Below are positions 6,662-7,813 of a stretch of DNA of 7,813 bases, piece by piece; position 1 is the first letter of the stretch, and the number at the start of each line of letters is the position of its first letter. The notes beneath the pieces were generated by a model that saw only the letters and a program-made list of their open reading frames with translations, did not search any database and had not been told where the DNA came from. The DNA lies in the NCBI GenBank assembly GCA_937950565.1, contig CALFCS010000087.1:1-7813 (forward strand), read 5' to 3'. Origin of the DNA: an uncultured Lachnospiraceae bacterium (GTDB lineage: Bacteria > Bacillota > Clostridia > Lachnospirales > Lachnospiraceae). Made by a program: the position numbers and the translations under genes.

Positions 6662-7813
6662 ATGGATTTATTATATTCAAGCACAAGAAACAGTGAAAAG
6701 AAAATAACAGCTTCACAGGCTATCCTTAAGGGCCTTGCCGATGACGGAGGATTATTTGTACCTGAGAGCATTCCGGCACTTGATGTTTCTGTTGAGGAGC
6801 TTTCTAAGATGTCATACCAGCAGGTAGCATATGAGGTTATGAAGCTTTTCCTTACGGATTTCACAGAGGAAGAGCTTAAAAATTGTATCAACAGGGCATA
6901 CGACAGCAAGTTTGATACTACTGAGATTGCACCGCTTAAGTTTGCTGACGGGGCTTACTACCTTGAGCTGTTCCATGGCTCTACAATAGCCTTCAAGGAT
7001 ATGGCATTATCCATTCTGCCTCATTTACTTATCACATCTGCAAAGAAAAACAATGTTAAAAACGAAATTGTCATTTTAACAGCCACATCAGGAGACACAG
7101 GAAAGGCAGCTATGGCAGGCTTTGCTGATGTTGAGGGGACACAGATTATCGTTTTCTATCCAAAGAATGGTGTCAGCCCGATTCAGGAGAAGCAGATGCT
7201 TACACAAAAGGGTGCTAATACTCATGTAGTGGGTATTCACGGCAACTTTGACCAGGCACAGTCAGCAGTAAAGGCTATGTTCAATGATAAGGCTCTTGCA
7301 GAGACGATGGATGCCGCAGGCTATCAGTTCTCATCCGCTAACTCAATCAATATAGGTCGCCTTGTACCACAGATTGTGTACTATGTATATGCTTACTCAA
7401 AGCTTTTTGCACAGGGAGCTGTCGCAAAGGATGAGAAGATAAATATCGTTGTTCCTACGGGAAACTTTGGAAATATACTTGCAGCGTTTTATGCAAAGAA
7501 TATGGGACTTCCTGTTGCAAAGCTTATCTGTGCTTCAAACGAGAACAAGGTGCTTTACGATTTCTTCACAACAGGAGAGTATGATAAAAACAGAGAGTTT
7601 ATCCTCACAAATTCACCATCCATGGATATTCTCATCTCTTCAAACCTTGAGAGACTCATTTACCGTATCGCAGGAAATGATGCAAATAAGAATGCTCAGC
7701 TTATGGCTTCGCTTGCCAAGGATGGCAAATACACTGTAACACCTGAGATGAAGGAAAAGCTTTCTGACTTCTATGGAAATTACACAAGTGAGAAGGAAAC
7801 CGCTGAGGTTATC
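6662..7813 (+). CDS. thrC: Threonine synthase, 3'-truncated by the window edge
   Basis: The first 384 residues of a pyridoxal-phosphate enzyme that converts O-phosphohomoserine to threonine and phosphate, the last step of threonine synthesis. The reading frame is open to the final base; family members of this class are usually near 450-500 residues, so roughly a quarter is missing. The N-terminal domain shows STRNSEKKITASQAILKGLA and DDGGLFVPESIP. The catalytic lysine is Lys112 in FHGSTIAFKDMAL. TATSGDTGKAA (140-150) and the cofactor-phosphate loop PTGNFGN (265-271) are intact, as is SSANSINIGRL. The start ATG 6662 has GAGG (6652-6655) 6 nt upstream. It is divergent from tmcAL and appears to have its own promoter. 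Leucine codon choice is unlike the sensing operon: about 22 of 33 are CTT and only 2 CTG, which could reflect high expression or a different origin. Confidence 0.95.
   Translation, partial: MDLLYSSTRNSEKKITASQAILKGLADDGGLFVPESIPALDVSVEELSKMSYQQVAYEVMKLFLTDFTEEELKNCINRAYDSKFDTTEIAPLKFADGAYYLELFHGSTIAFKDMALSILPHLLITSAKKNNVKNEIVILTATSGDTGKAAMAGFADVEGTQIIVFYPKNGVSPIQEKQMLTQKGANTHVVGIHGNFDQAQSAVKAMFNDKALAETMDAAGYQFSSANSINIGRLVPQIVYYVYAYSKLFAQGAVAKDEKINIVVPTGNFGNILAAFYAKNMGLPVAKLICASNENKVLYDFFTTGEYDKNREFILTNSPSMDILISSNLERLIYRIAGNDANKNAQLMASLAKDGKYTVTPEMKEKLSDFYGNYTSEKETAEVI

Noticed and set aside
7449..7739. 96-residue + strand frame in the last part of the window.
   Set aside because: It overlaps thrC in another frame, and thrC motifs run unbroken through the whole stretch.

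Overview
The window looks like a chromosomal segment of a low-to-mid GC anaerobic Firmicute, most likely a Lachnospiraceae-type Clostridium relative. The pointers are an Rpn-type nuclease tail, a family 1 lipoprotein solute-binding protein, a YesM/YesN-type two-component pair, TmcAL (a tRNA-modification enzyme of Firmicutes) and strong AGGAG-like ribosome sites. The taxonomic call is inference from gene types and style, not from a marker gene.

Layout. Positions 1-248 hold the C-terminal tail of an Rpn/PD-(D/E)XK-type nuclease, closed by a good intrinsic terminator (279-315). Positions 316-576 form a control region with a near-consensus promoter (426-454) and three copies of an AAGGAACTTTT-type element, one of them inside the promoter spacer. 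Then come three co-directional, tightly packed genes on the + strand: a lipoprotein sugar-type substrate-binding protein (577-1896), a membrane histidine kinase (1921-3702) and an AraC-type response regulator (3695-5269). The kinase gene starts 24 bp after the binding-protein stop, and the regulator start overlaps the kinase end by 8 nt. The + strand operon meets tmcAL (minus strand, 5302-6546) tail to tail. A 16-bp perfect hairpin (5279-5323) lies between them and runs into the last codons of tmcAL. A 115-bp divergent region with interleaved promoters separates tmcAL from threonine synthase thrC (6662 to the window edge, 384 codons present).

How they work together. The central three genes look like a complete sensing cassette with no transporter permeases: the binding protein probably captures a sugar outside the cell and presents it to the kinase sensor domain. 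The kinase then phosphorylates the regulator, which switches on genes elsewhere or its own operon. Both ends of the cassette are bounded by unrelated genes, so the missing permeases are not just outside the window. The published XylFII-LytS-YesN xylose-sensing system is the closest precedent I know. The ligand here cannot be told from the sequence. tmcAL and thrC are housekeeping genes (tRNA-Met wobble acetylation; the last step of threonine synthesis), and thrC has a clearly different leucine-codon preference from the cassette.
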